A stretch of DNA of 64,000 nt from Serpentinimonas maccroryi (GCF_000828915.1 NZ_AP014569.1:186001-250000); one strand, 5' to 3'. Shown: positions 26,197 through 35,956, counted from the first letter of the stretch. The notes: generated from the letters alone by a model not told the origin. Made by a program: numbers and translations.

Positions 26197-28599
26197 TTAT
26201 CGCGGCTGGAGCCAGCAGGCATGGAACTCCGACGCGGGCACGGCACGCGAGCACAAAAAACCCTGATACTGGTCGCAACCGAGCTCACGCAGGTGCTGTC
26301 GCTGTTCTTCCAGCTCCACCCCTTCGGCCACCACCTCCATTTTGAGCGCCCGCGCCAACTGGATGATCGAGGTGACGATGGCGGCATCCACCGCGTCGCT
26401 GTGCATGGTGGCGATGAAGCTGCGGTCGATCTTGATCTGCTGCAGCGGGAAGCGCTTGAGGTAACCCAGGCTGGAGTAGCCGGTGCCGAAGTCGTCGAGC
26501 GAGAGCCGCACGCCCAAGGCGCGCAGCTCCTGCATCCGCGCCAGCGCTTCGTCGGCGTCCTCGATCAAAATCGACTCGGTCAGCTCCAGCTCCAGCAGAT
26601 GCGCTTGCAGCCCATAGGTGCTGAGCAGCTGCTGCACCCGCATGACCAAGCCGCCTGGGTGAAATTGCAGCGCCGAGAGGTTGACCGCCACCGGGCACGG
26701 CGTGCCCGCGTCCTGCCAGGCGGCAGCTTGGCGCACAGCTTGCTCCAGCACCCAGTCGCCCAAGGCGACGATGAAGCCGGTTTCTTCGGCCACGCCGATG
26801 AACTCCCCCGGCAACACCAGGCCGCGCTCCGGGTGTTGCCAGCGCAGCAGCGCCTCGCACGAGCGCATTTGGCCGTTGTGCAGGTCGATGCGCGGCTGGT
26901 AGTGCAGCACAAACTGCTGCGCCCGCAAGCCTTGGCGCAGGGCGTGATCGAGCTGCAGGCGCGCCAGCAGGTTGGCGTTCATTTCGGGCCGGTAAAAGCG
27001 GTAGTGGCCTTTGCCGCGCCCTTTGACCTCGTACATGGCGGTGTCGGCGTGGCGGATGAGTTCGTCGAGCGTGTCGCCGTCGTCTGGATAGAGCGCAATC
27101 CCTAGGCTGCACGACAGGTTGAAGTGCATCTCGTCGATCTCGATCGGGCGCACCATGGCGTCGATCAGCCGCTGGGCGCTGATTTCGGCCCCGATGGCAT
27201 CGGTCTCATGCAGGTGGACGACGAACTCGTCGCCGCCAAGGCGGCACAGGGTGTCGGTCTGGCGCAGACAGTGCTTGAGCCGGCTGGCGATCTCGATCAG
27301 CACCTTGTCGCCAAACAGGTGCCCGAGCGAGTCGTTGATGCTTTTGAAGCGGTCCAGGTCGAGGAACAACACGGCAAAGCCCAAACCACTGCGCTGCGCC
27401 AGCCGGATCGCGTGCCCTACGCGTTCGGTCAGGGTCAGGCGGTTGGGCAGGCCGGTGAGCGCGTCGGTGTAGGCGAGCTGTTCGATGCGCTGCTGCGCCG
27501 CCACTTTCTCTGATAAATCCTTGGCAAACAGCACCGTGTTCAGCGTCCGCCCCTCGGCGTCGCGCAGCACCACCCAGGAAACCTGCAGGGCCAGCGCAGC
27601 ACCGTCGGCACGGCGGTGCCAGAGCTCGCCTTGCCAGTAGCCCGCGCCCTCGAGATGCTGGCGCAGAATCTCTAGCCAGTCGATCTGGCTGGGGGCAAAA
27701 AACAGCGAGGTGGCAGGCGTGCCCAACAGATCGCTTTCCTGGGTTCGCGTCAAGCTCAGCGTCGCCGGGTTGCAGGCCAGGATGCGTTGCTGTGGGTCGG
27801 TGATGAGTATCGCATCGAGGCTGGACTCGAACACCTTGGCGGCGAGCTTGAGCTGTGACTCGGTGGCGTAGCGTTCGGTGATGTCGCGAAAGGCGTAGAT
27901 GCGCCCGATCGGGCGCCCGCGCGCCAGTTGCGGCCGCGTGATGCGCTCGAGCAAGCGCCCGTTCTGCAACAGCAGCACGTCGGTGGTCTGGAGCAAGGGC
28001 GAGCGCTGCAGCAGCCCGAGCTGCAGCCGGTAGCCCTCGGGGTCGGTGACACGGCTTGCGAGCCAGCGGTGGATCGATTCGTCGTTTTGTTGCGTCAGCA
28101 GCGTGTTGGGCAGATCCCACAGTTGCGCAAACAGGCGGTTGAAAGCGCGGATGCGGCCGTCGAGGTCGCACACCAGGATGCCGTCGGCGGTGGATTCGAG
28201 CGTGGCGCGCAGTTCTGCCAGCAGGTGTTCGAGCCGTTGCTGGGTGGCGTGTTGAACGCTGAGGTCTTGTATGGCGACCAGGCGCAAGGTCGTGTCGGGG
28301 TCGTTGGGCAATGCAGTGATGCGACGCAACACCTGCACCGTGCTGCCATCGCGGCGGCGCAAGAGGGTTTCGGATTGCAGCAGGGTCTGCTCAGGCTGCG
28401 CCAGTGTGTCCCAGTAGAGCGCGTCTTCGGGGCTGACGGTCCAGTCGGTGACCAAGGTGCCACAGATTTCTTGCGCTGGTGCACGCTGCAGGACCGAGGC
28501 GGCTTGGTTGGCATACAGGATGCGCCGTGTCTGCGCATCGACCAGCCACACCGCTTCGAGCAAGCCTTCGATCAAGGGTGGCCAATGAAAAAAACTCAT
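26197..28599 (-). CDS. PAS-PAS-GGDEF-EAL c-di-GMP signalling protein
   Basis: An 800-residue soluble sensor. The N-terminal part (about 1-370) contains three PAS-like modules, for example LEAVWLVDAQTRRILYAN. The GGDEF domain has an intact GGDEF at 455-459, preceded by an RxxD inhibitory site (RQTD), so a working and product-inhibited diguanylate cyclase is possible. The EAL domain has EAL at 582-584, DDFGTGYSSLGYLKRFP and EGVE, so phosphodiesterase residues are also present. Its start overlaps the stop of the HD-GYP gene as ATGA (28596-28599), so the two are translationally coupled. Which activity dominates cannot be decided from the sequence. Confidence 0.93.
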   Translation of the reverse strand: MSFFHWPPLIEGLLEAVWLVDAQTRRILYANQAASVLQRAPAQEICGTLVTDWTVSPEDALYWDTLAQPEQTLLQSETLLRRRDGSTVQVLRRITALPNDPDTTLRLVAIQDLSVQHATQQRLEHLLAELRATLESTADGILVCDLDGRIRAFNRLFAQLWDLPNTLLTQQNDESIHRWLASRVTDPEGYRLQLGLLQRSPLLQTTDVLLLQNGRLLERITRPQLARGRPIGRIYAFRDITERYATESQLKLAAKVFESSLDAILITDPQQRILACNPATLSLTRTQESDLLGTPATSLFFAPSQIDWLEILRQHLEGAGYWQGELWHRRADGAALALQVSWVVLRDAEGRTLNTVLFAKDLSEKVAAQQRIEQLAYTDALTGLPNRLTLTERVGHAIRLAQRSGLGFAVLFLDLDRFKSINDSLGHLFGDKVLIEIASRLKHCLRQTDTLCRLGGDEFVVHLHETDAIGAEISAQRLIDAMVRPIEIDEMHFNLSCSLGIALYPDDGDTLDELIRHADTAMYEVKGRGKGHYRFYRPEMNANLLARLQLDHALRQGLRAQQFVLHYQPRIDLHNGQMRSCEALLRWQHPERGLVLPGEFIGVAEETGFIVALGDWVLEQAVRQAAAWQDAGTPCPVAVNLSALQFHPGGLVMRVQQLLSTYGLQAHLLELELTESILIEDADEALARMQELRALGVRLSLDDFGTGYSSLGYLKRFPLQQIKIDRSFIATMHSDAVDAAIVTSIIQLARALKMEVVAEGVELEEQRQHLRELGCDQYQGFLCSRAVPASEFHACWLQPR

Positions 28600-29924
28600 T
28601 CGGGCTCCGCGGGGCGCTCGGCGGGGCTGAGTGCGCGCTCGAAAAAATAACAGTAACGCGGTTTGGGCGAAAGGCACAGCAGCACAGGACGCGGCAGATG
28701 CTGTGGCCGCAGGCTGCGCGCAATGCTCAGTTGCGGTTCTTGCTGCAAGTCGAGCAGGTGCACCACATCGGGATTGTCGGTTTGGCGCTCGTAGACCATT
28801 ACCTCGGGTTTGAGCGGACGCGCTGCGTTGACCGACACCACCACGGCGTAGCGCTCGTCGCTGAGTTGCACCACCGAGCCCGGAGGATAAATCCCCATCA
28901 TGCGGATAAAGGCGCTTAAGGTGCGGTGATCGTGCTGCGCCTTGTGTTTGGCAAACAAAATCGACAGTGCCTCGTGCGGCGTGACGGCGCGCAGCGGGTT
29001 GTGCGGGTTGCACAGGGAATCGTAGTGGTTGACCAGCGCCAGAATACCGCCGGCAGCGCCAATCTGCTCGGCGCGCAGGCCCTGCGGGAAGCCGCTGCCG
29101 TCGGCGTATTCGTGGTGCTGCGAGATGGTCTGCAGCACCGGCTCGGTTAGGCCCATGCGCTTGCCCCAGGCTAGGCTATGCCCAACGTGTTCTTGGTAGA
29201 CCTTCAGGTGGGCGGCGCTAAGGTCTGGGTCGCGGTAGCGGACCAACGTAGGCAAGTCGAATTTGCCGATGTCGTGCAGCAAGCCTGCCAAACCCAGGGT
29301 ATGCAGGTCGGCTTCGGGCAGCTGCAGCGCCCGCCCCAGCAGCAGGCAGAGCACCGAGACGTTGAGCGCGTGCTGGGCACGGTGATCCGAAGAAGTGTCG
29401 GCCAGCAGGCGCAGGGCCGACTCCTCTTGCCCGAGCATCTCATCGAGCAGGTTTTGCACCAGTTGCTTGCTCGCTGTGCCGGCGCTGGCCGGGTTGGATT
29501 GAAGTTGCGCGAAAACCGCCTTGACGGCGCGGCTGGTCTGGGCGTGCTGGCGCTCGCAGTGGCTACAGGATTTTTTCCAGGGATCTGAAAGCGTTGAGTT
29601 GCTTTGGGGAGTGGTTGCACCAACGGGTGCGGGGGGTGCTGGTGCCGCAGCGAGCGCAGGGCTGACAGGGGTGGCTGCGGCCGTCTGGTCGGTGGGGCCA
29701 ACTTCTGGTGCCGCAGCGCCGGGCAGGGCGTGTGCATCGCTGAGTTCGGGGGCGTAGCGCAGCGACTGCAGCCCGAGAGAGCGGATGGTGTCGATCTGCT
29801 CTTGCGTGCTGATCTTGAAGCGGTTGAGAGGGAAGGGGTGGTCCATCCAACCCAGGTCGAGATAGACGTATAACCCCAGGCGCAGATCGGAAACTGCGAT
29901 GGTGGGGGGGAGGGCTTCAGGCAC
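28596..29924 (-). CDS. HD-GYP domain c-di-GMP phosphodiesterase
   Basis: A 442-residue protein with a DUF3391-like N-terminal domain (GLYVYLDLGWMDHPFP), an Ala/Pro-rich linker and an HD-GYP domain. Metal ligands are intact: LLHDIGK with His217-Asp218, the EHVGHS segment, and HHEYADGSGFPQG, where the GYP triplet is GFP. GTG 29924 was chosen because a GAGGAA ribosome-binding site lies eight bases upstream; longer starts are possible. The stop overlaps the start of the GGDEF-EAL gene. It is divergent from a degenerate relative at 30026. Confidence 0.88.
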   Translation of the reverse strand: MPEALPPTIAVSDLRLGLYVYLDLGWMDHPFPLNRFKISTQEQIDTIRSLGLQSLRYAPELSDAHALPGAAAPEVGPTDQTAAATPVSPALAAAPAPPAPVGATTPQSNSTLSDPWKKSCSHCERQHAQTSRAVKAVFAQLQSNPASAGTASKQLVQNLLDEMLGQEESALRLLADTSSDHRAQHALNVSVLCLLLGRALQLPEADLHTLGLAGLLHDIGKFDLPTLVRYRDPDLSAAHLKVYQEHVGHSLAWGKRMGLTEPVLQTISQHHEYADGSGFPQGLRAEQIGAAGGILALVNHYDSLCNPHNPLRAVTPHEALSILFAKHKAQHDHRTLSAFIRMMGIYPPGSVVQLSDERYAVVVSVNAARPLKPEVMVYERQTDNPDVVHLLDLQQEPQLSIARSLRPQHLPRPVLLCLSPKPRYCYFFERALSPAERPAEPE

Positions 29925-30025
29925 GAATCGGGTTCCTCGAGTGAAACGGGGTTTTCTTGCATTATCTTCAAAACCGACGGCCCGAGCAGGGCGCATGTGG
30001 CTGTGCCTACTGCTAGCATACGCGC

Positions 30026-31228
30026 ATGCGTGTCCCCTTGTCATTGGATCAGATCGAGCTCGAGGCGCCATTGCCACTGAATATCTGGGACGGCAGTGGC
30101 GTGCTGCTGCTGCGCCGCGGAGAAGTCATCCGCAACTTCGAGCACCGGGAGTTGCTGCGGTCGCGCGGCCCGATGGTTGACGAGGAGGAGTATCGCCAGT
30201 GGACCTTTCGGTATACCGCCGAAATCGACCGCAAACTGCGCGGCAACGCCAGCTTGGAGAGCATTGCCAGCGTGGCGCGCCCCATGGGGCTTGGGCCTGA
30301 TCGCGACGAGCAAGCCGTGCCCGTGCACATGCGCTGGGCCGATCTGCACACCAGCCTCGGGTTGCTGCTGCACCAAGGTGAGCAGGCGCAGGATTTTTTG
30401 CGCCGCTTGGGGCTGATCCGCATGCGCATCGACGAGGTGCTGCAGTCGCGCACCGACGACAGCTTGTTCGTGCTGGTGCAGATGCTTCTTGATCGCACCC
30501 TGGGCTACAGCACCGGTCATGCCTTGCTGTGCGGGCTTTTGTGCCGGATCGTCGGCAAGTTGCTGCTCAAAGAGCCCAGCCAGATCGATGCCCTCATCAA
30601 CGCCGCGCTGACCATGAACATCGGCATGACGCGCCTGCAAGACGAGCTGGCCTTGCAAGCCGAGCCGCCCAGTGTCGAGCAGCGCATTCGCATCGAACAG
30701 CACCCATTGCTTGGAGAGCGCTGTCTGCAGCACCTGGGTGTGCAGGACCCAACCTGGTTGCGCTTGGTGCGACTGCACCACACCAAGCTCCACGCCATGG
30801 GCAGCCTTGAGGGCGCCGAGCCGCTGTTGCTGATGGCACATCTGATCAGCTTGATCGATGTGTTTGTGGCGCGCATCAGCCCACGTGTCAGCCGCAAGGG
30901 CTTGCCTTCGCAGCGGGCGGCGCGCGACGCCTACCTGGCCGCCGACGGCCAGCCCAACCCCCTCGGAGCGGCGCTGATCAAGGCCGTGGGTGTCTACATC
31001 CCGGGCAGCTATGTGCGGCTGGCCAGCGAAGAACTGGCGGTGGTGGTGCGGCGTCAGCGCCGCGCCAACGAACCGTTGGTGTTTGCACTGGTCGGGCGCA
31101 GCGGTATGCCGCTGGGTGAGCCGGCGCTGCGCGACACCAGCGAGGCGGCGTTCGAAATCAAGTCCGGCGTGGCGGCCGACGAGGTGCGGGTGCGCGTGCA
31201 AAGCGCCAAGCTGCTGGCGCGGCTTTGA
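30026..31228 (+). CDS. Degenerate HD-GYP-like protein
   Basis: A 400-residue relative of the neighbouring HD-GYP protein. The overall plan is similar: an N-terminal domain with PLPLNIWDGSGVLLLRRG, then a helical domain with STGHALLCGLLCRIVGKLL and VYIPGSYVRLASEELAVVV. The catalytic HD is missing, however: the LLHDIGK position reads ALTMNIGMTRL and the GYP region reads HHTKLHAMGS. It therefore probably has no phosphodiesterase activity and may act as a c-di-GMP sensor or partner protein. It is divergent from the active HD-GYP gene, with about 100 bases between the starts. Confidence 0.8.
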   Translation: MRVPLSLDQIELEAPLPLNIWDGSGVLLLRRGEVIRNFEHRELLRSRGPMVDEEEYRQWTFRYTAEIDRKLRGNASLESIASVARPMGLGPDRDEQAVPVHMRWADLHTSLGLLLHQGEQAQDFLRRLGLIRMRIDEVLQSRTDDSLFVLVQMLLDRTLGYSTGHALLCGLLCRIVGKLLLKEPSQIDALINAALTMNIGMTRLQDELALQAEPPSVEQRIRIEQHPLLGERCLQHLGVQDPTWLRLVRLHHTKLHAMGSLEGAEPLLLMAHLISLIDVFVARISPRVSRKGLPSQRAARDAYLAADGQPNPLGAALIKAVGVYIPGSYVRLASEELAVVVRRQRRANEPLVFALVGRSGMPLGEPALRDTSEAAFEIKSGVAADEVRVRVQSAKLLARL

Positions 31229-31276
31229 GGCCGGAGCAGCGCAGCGTTTGGTGAGTTCGCAGCCGGGCCACCCCGC

Positions 31277-31831
31277 TTAGCGCGGCTTGGCCCGCTGTTG
31301 CTGGCGGTATTCCCACGGTGGCGTCGGGGCTGGGTCGGCCCAGAGTCCACGCCGTTCGCGCTGCGCTCGGCGTTCGGCGCGGGCGTAGCGCCAGCGCTCC
31401 AGCCATTTTTGTTCCTCGGCATAGCGCTTGTAGTGCCAAGCCAGCCCGGCGCGCAGCAGTTGCAGGTTCACGTCCTGCCCCTGCAGACGCAGCGTGCCGA
31501 CCAAACGACCATGGCGGTCGGTCTTGGCAAAGTCCACCTGCACCTCGTGCTGCAAGACCAGGGCTTTAAGGTGCGCGCCCGCTTCGGCGCCCCAAGGCTG
31601 CGCTTGCTCAGGCGCGTCGATGCCCAGCAGCCGCACCCGGTGGCGCCGTTGCTGGGCATCGAGCACGGTGACGCTGTCGCCGTCGGCCACCGCAATCACC
31701 CGGCCGTGCAGCGGGCTGGATATGGCTTGGGCCCGCAGTGGCGCGCTGCCCAGTGCCAAGCCGGCGGCCAACCACAGCCAGAGCCAATTCCGAGGCAATG
31801 GCGTCAAGGCGGCGGCGCGGACAGCGTTCAT
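31277..31831 (-). CDS. Exported staphylococcal-nuclease-like protein
   Basis: A 184-residue secreted or periplasmic nuclease. The signal peptide covers about residues 1-36. The OB-fold core shows VIAVADGDSVTV, VRLLGIDAPEQAQ (catalytic Arg and Glu) and TDRHGRLVGTL (second Arg), so all three residues used by the S. aureus enzyme are matched. The C-terminal tail is Arg-rich. It is convergent with the degenerate HD-GYP gene. Confidence 0.88.
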   Translation of the reverse strand: MNAVRAAALTPLPRNWLWLWLAAGLALGSAPLRAQAISSPLHGRVIAVADGDSVTVLDAQQRRHRVRLLGIDAPEQAQPWGAEAGAHLKALVLQHEVQVDFAKTDRHGRLVGTLRLQGQDVNLQLLRAGLAWHYKRYAEEQKWLERWRYARAERRAQRERRGLWADPAPTPPWEYRQQQRAKPR

Positions 31832-31867
31832 CCGCCGCAGTTTAACCCGCAGCTTTGACGCGTGGGA

Positions 31868-32785
31868 TCAACGCCCAGCTTGCAGCATGCTGCCGGTTTT
31901 GGCTTGGTCACGGGCCAGCGCTTCGCGGTCGGCGATGCGGCGAAACGCCAGCGTGACGATGGTGCTCGTGATCACGATGAAGAGCGAGTACAGCACCGGG
32001 ATCAGCAGCACGTCTTGCTGCATGGTGCCGGTGAAGGTCAGGGTGACGATCAGCACCGCCAGCGGGCCGTTCTGAATGCCGGTTTCGAGCGCGATGGTGC
32101 GGCTGCGGCTGCGGTCTTGGCGCAGCAGGCGCGACAGCCAAAAGCCCAGCGCCATGCCGATCAGCCCCAAGCCGATGACCGCAAAATAGACCGAGAACGG
32201 GGTCGCGGCCAGCAGCATGTGGTTGCGCGGCACCCAAGTCACCACCAAGAACAAGATCACAAAAACGCCCATAAAGCTGCCGATCAGCTCCATGGTGGCG
32301 CCGATGTTGGGATTGAGCTTGCGCGTCACCATGCCAATGATCGTGGGCACCAGCAACACCAACAGCACCTGCGCCACGTTGCTGGCGGGCACCGCAAATT
32401 CGCTGCCAATACCGGCCACACCGGTGTAGAAAGCCAGCAGAGCTGGCACCGCCACCAGCGCCACCAAGGTCGAGATGCTGGTCATCATGATCGACAACGC
32501 CAGCACGCCTTTGCTGAAGTAGGCAAAGATGTTTGACGTGGTGCCGCCCGGCATGCAGCCCATCAAAATCAGGCCCACGGCGAGCGCGGGCGGAAAGTTG
32601 AGCACGATGGCCAGCGTAAAACCCAGAAAGGGCATGATGCCGTACTGGCACACCAGGCCCACCAGCACGCCTTTGGGTTTGCGAAAGGCGATTAAAAAGT
32701 CGCGGTAGGTGAGCGAGGCGCCCATGCCCAGCATGATGACCATCATCATCAAGCCGAGCAGCTGGGTTTCAAATTCGGTAAGCAT
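31868..32785 (-). CDS. Bile acid:sodium symporter (BASS) family transporter
   Basis: A 305-residue protein with nine or ten hydrophobic segments. Features of BASS proteins are GLILMGCMPGGTTSNIFAYF and ALETGIQNGPLAVLI, which contain the two Na+/substrate crossover motifs. Members carry organic anions; the substrate here is unknown. A GGAGA ribosome-binding site precedes the start. It lies 36 bases after the fadD stop on the same strand, so it may be co-transcribed with fadD and carry a related organic acid. Confidence 0.85.
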   Translation of the reverse strand: MLTEFETQLLGLMMMVIMLGMGASLTYRDFLIAFRKPKGVLVGLVCQYGIMPFLGFTLAIVLNFPPALAVGLILMGCMPGGTTSNIFAYFSKGVLALSIMMTSISTLVALVAVPALLAFYTGVAGIGSEFAVPASNVAQVLLVLLVPTIIGMVTRKLNPNIGATMELIGSFMGVFVILFLVVTWVPRNHMLLAATPFSVYFAVIGLGLIGMALGFWLSRLLRQDRSRSRTIALETGIQNGPLAVLIVTLTFTGTMQQDVLLIPVLYSLFIVITSTIVTLAFRRIADREALARDQAKTGSMLQAGR

Positions 32786-32821
32786 TTTGTGTGGTCTCCG
32801 GTTTCTTGGGGTTGCAGGCGT

Positions 32822-34612
32822 TTAATGCTGCAGGTTGGCTTTGAGTTGTGCTTGCCATTCGGCCTTGACTTCGGCCTTCAGGTTTTTGCGCAGCACCTTG
32901 CCGACCGCCGTTTTGGGCAGTTCTTCGCGGATCACAATGCTCTTGGGTACCTTGTAAGCGGCCAGAAACTTGCGGCAATGGGCGATCACGGCGTCGGCTT
33001 GCAAAGCCCCGTCGTGTTCTGGGTTGTGCACCACGTAGGCGCGCACCGCTTCGCCGGTTTTTTCGTCGGGGGTGCCCACCACAGCCACCTCGAGCACGGC
33101 GTCCATCTGGGCGATCACGTCCTCGATCTCGTTGGGGTAGACGTTGAAGCCCGAGACCAGGATCATGTCTTTCTTGCGGTCGACGATGTGCATGAATCCC
33201 TGGTCGTCCATCTCGGCCACGTCGCCAGTGGCGAGCCAACCGTCGCGCAACACCTCTGCGGTTTCGGCCGGTTGGTGCCAGTAACCCTGCATCACTTGTG
33301 GGCCGCTGACGTAAATTTCGCCGGCTTGCCCGAAGGTTACATTTTGGCCGTCTTCGCCCACCAGTCGGATGTCGGTGCCTGGAGCGGGGATGCCGATGCT
33401 GCCCAAGCGCGGCTCACCATGCAGCGGGTTAAAGCTCACCACGGGCGAGGTTTCAGTCAAGCCGTAACCTTCGGCGATCGGCGTTTTTGTGACTTCGCGC
33501 CAGCGCTTGGCCACAGCGCTGTGCAGCGAGGTGCCGCCCGCGATGGAGGCCTTGAGCTTGCGCGGCGGATAGGCGACGAACCACTCCTCATTGAGCAGGC
33601 CGTTGTAGAGCGTGTTGACGCCCGTCATCCAAGTGATGGGGTAGTTCTCAATCGCGCGCTGCAGGTTTTGCACCGGGCGCGGGCTGGGGATGAGGATGTT
33701 TTGCGCGCCGATGGCGAGAAATCCCAGCAAATTGGCGGTAAAAGCGAAAATATGGTAAATTGGGAGCGCGGTCAACACGCATTCCTTGCCGGGCTCCATG
33801 TGCGTGCCCCCCATGGCCAGCATCTGCTGCACGTTGTGCAACAGGTTGCTGTGGCTGATCATGGCGCCCTTGCTCACCCCGGTGGTGCCGCCGGTGTACT
33901 GCAGCAGCGCGAGTTCGTGTGGCTGGATGCCTTTCCAGTAGTTCTGGGCGTGCACGCGACCGCCGGCTTTTTGCAACGCGGCGCGGCCTTGGGCCAGCGC
34001 GGCGGCCAAGCGCGTGTGCGGCACCGTGACCGGGGGCAGCACCTGCGCCCAGACCTTTTGCACCCCACGGATGATGAGCTTGGGGATGATCGGGAAAAAC
34101 TCCGGCACCCCAGCCAGCACCACGTGCTTGACGGTGGTCATGGCCAGCACCGAGGGCAGTTTGTCGGCAAACATGTCGATCAGCACCAAGGCCTTGACGC
34201 CGGCATCTTTGTACTGATGCACCATTTCGGCCGGGGTGTAGAGCGGGTTGGTGTTGACCAGCACACAACCGGCCTTGAGGATGCCAAATACCACCACCGG
34301 ATAGGACAGGCCATTAGGCATCTGCACCGCCACCCGGTCGCCCACGTGCAGGCCCAGTACCTCGCGCAGGTAGGCGGCAAAATAGTCTGACAACTCATCA
34401 ACCTTGGCAAAGCTCAGGCTGCCGTTCATGCCGTTGGGCACCACGCAGGTGAAGGCGGCCTTGACCTTGCTCTCGCGTGCCCAGCGCGTGCAGGCATCGT
34501 GAATGAAGGCCCCCAGGTTGGGGTGGCTCAAAGGCGGCAGTTCAGGCGCAATGCCAACTTCTCGGTACACGGCTACCCAAGGGCGAGGCGTGTAGGTGAA
34601 CGGGTGTTGCAT
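32822..34612 (-). CDS. fadD: Long-chain fatty acid--CoA ligase
   Basis: ANL-superfamily enzyme that activates fatty acids through acyl-adenylate. The 596 residues carry the AMP-binding P-loop YTGGTTGVSKGAM, the GYGLTETSPVV motif, GWLATGDVAEMD, the FACS-type hinge DRKKDMILVSGFNVYPNEIED, and a C-terminal KTAVGKVLRK lysine motif. ATG 34612 starts MQHPFTYTPRPW and lies 20 bases after the operator candidate; the frame is open further up but without conserved sequence. Sharing the 19-base operator with tetR places it in the same regulon as the beta-oxidation operon. Confidence 0.95.
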   Translation of the reverse strand: MQHPFTYTPRPWVAVYREVGIAPELPPLSHPNLGAFIHDACTRWARESKVKAAFTCVVPNGMNGSLSFAKVDELSDYFAAYLREVLGLHVGDRVAVQMPNGLSYPVVVFGILKAGCVLVNTNPLYTPAEMVHQYKDAGVKALVLIDMFADKLPSVLAMTTVKHVVLAGVPEFFPIIPKLIIRGVQKVWAQVLPPVTVPHTRLAAALAQGRAALQKAGGRVHAQNYWKGIQPHELALLQYTGGTTGVSKGAMISHSNLLHNVQQMLAMGGTHMEPGKECVLTALPIYHIFAFTANLLGFLAIGAQNILIPSPRPVQNLQRAIENYPITWMTGVNTLYNGLLNEEWFVAYPPRKLKASIAGGTSLHSAVAKRWREVTKTPIAEGYGLTETSPVVSFNPLHGEPRLGSIGIPAPGTDIRLVGEDGQNVTFGQAGEIYVSGPQVMQGYWHQPAETAEVLRDGWLATGDVAEMDDQGFMHIVDRKKDMILVSGFNVYPNEIEDVIAQMDAVLEVAVVGTPDEKTGEAVRAYVVHNPEHDGALQADAVIAHCRKFLAAYKVPKSIVIREELPKTAVGKVLRKNLKAEVKAEWQAQLKANLQH

Positions 34613-34631
34613 GATCGGTAAGGGGGTGAAG

Positions 34632-34650
34632 CGAACGATCGTGCTATTTT
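34632..34650 (-). promoter_or_regulatory. Candidate TetR operator (copy 2) over the fadD promoter
   Basis: On the minus strand this reads AAAATAGCACGATCGTTCG, identical over all 19 bases to the site in front of tetR. The fadD promoter is predicted from TTCAAG (34673-34668) and CAAAAT (34651-34646), with a 16-base spacer as in the tetR promoter. The operator overlaps the -10 box in the same register in both places. Confidence 0.7.
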
Positions 34651-34852
34651 GCCTGAAGCCGGGCCGCCTTGAACAAAAAAATGTCATTGCAATGGCTTAA
34701 TTGCACCATTTGATGATAGGTGTAAACCCTGATAGCTGGCGACGGTATAGCGAGCAGATGCTAAATACTGTCTGCTTTGAGGTGTGCTGCGATGGAGCAA
34801 CTTTGCAGCTTTTGTGCTCCCAGCCCCTTGGGGATGGTGGCAAACCTGAACG

Positions 34853-34882
34853 AAAAAAGCCCGCGTCTTTGAGGATGCGGGC
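34853..34882 (-). terminator. Rho-independent terminator of tRNA-Met
   Basis: On the minus strand: GCCCGC, a 12-base loop, GCGGGC, then TTTTTT. It begins about 10 bases after the tRNA 3' end. The stem is six GC-rich pairs and may be extended. Confidence 0.75.
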
Positions 34883-34892
34883 ATTGGTGTCA

Positions 34893-34969
<77 letters not shown>

Positions 34970-35057
34970 ACTAGCCCTGCATTGTAGCAGGTCTGCGAAG
35001 CGGTACGCCAGCACCGCGGGCGCCAGCGCATGAGCCCGCACCTGAGCCGGCGCTGCC

Positions 35058-35840
35058 TCACTGATGCTTGAACTGCGCCGGGCGTTTTTCGACGAAGGCG
35101 GCCATGCCTTCTTTTTGGTCGGCGGTGGCAAACAGGGCGTGGAACAGGCGGCGCTCAAAGGCCATGCCGTCGGCTAGGGTGCCCTCGAAGGCTTTGTTGA
35201 CCGCCTCTTTGGCCGCCATGACGGCGATCTGCGAGTAGCCGGCGATGGTCAGGGCGGCGGCCAGGGCTTCGTCTTGCAGTTTGTCTAGGGGCACCACGCG
35301 GCTGGCCAAGCCGGCGCGCTCGGCCTCGGCGGCGTCCATCATGCGGCCGGTGAGCACCAGCTCCATGGCCTTGGACTTGCCGACGGCGCGCGGCAGGCGC
35401 TGGGTGCCGCCGGCGCCGGGGATGATGCCGAGCTTGATTTCGGGCTGGCCGAACTTGGCGTTGTCGGCGGCGATGATGAAGTCGCACATCATGGCCAGTT
35501 CGCAGCCGCCGCCCAAAGCAAAACCGCTCACCGCGGCGATGATGGGCTTGCGGATGCTGCGCATGGTTTCCCAGTTGCGCGTGATGTAGTCGCCTTTGTA
35601 GACGTCGGCAAAGCTGTACTGGGCCATGGCGCCGATGTCGGCGCCGGCGGCAAAGGCTTTTTCGCTGCCGGTGAGCACGATGCAGCCGATGTCGGCGTCG
35701 GCATCGAAGGCCTTGAGGGCGGCGCCGAGCTCATCCATGAGCGCGTCGTTGAGGGCGTTGAGTTGCTTGGGGCGATTCAGGGTGATGAGGCCGACGCGGC
35801 CCTCGGTGCGCACCAAAATGTTTAGGTAAGTTTGGCTCAT
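35058..35840 (-). CDS. Enoyl-CoA hydratase
   Basis: A 260-residue crotonase with the full set of motifs: [25 protein letters not shown], the oxyanion hole [18 protein letters not shown] with the first catalytic Glu, and [19 protein letters not shown] with the second. It is a canonical short-chain enoyl-CoA hydratase (mitochondrial ECHS1/PaaF type) hydrating trans-2-enoyl-CoA. It is a second hydratase gene, apart from the operon at 12.7-21.7 kb. No operator candidate is seen upstream. Confidence 0.95.
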   Translation of the reverse strand: MSQTYLNILVRTEGRVGLITLNRPKQLNALNDALMDELGAALKAFDADADIGCIVLTGSEKAFAAGADIGAMAQYSFADVYKGDYITRNWETMRSIRKPIIAAVSGFALGGGCELAMMCDFIIAADNAKFGQPEIKLGIIPGAGGTQRLPRAVGKSKAMELVLTGRMMDAAEAERAGLASRVVPLDKLQDEALAAALTIAGYSQIAVMAAKEAVNKAFEGTLADGMAFERRLFHALFATADQKEGMAAFVEKRPAQFKHQ

Positions 35841-35956
35841 GGGTGGTGTCTCTGGTTCAAGGTTCGGCGGGAGCTGCCACTATAGCGCGCCGGCAAGGCG
35901 GTTCTAACGCGGCTTGGGCCGGATTTAGGGCGGGATCAGGACAGAACTGGGGGGCG

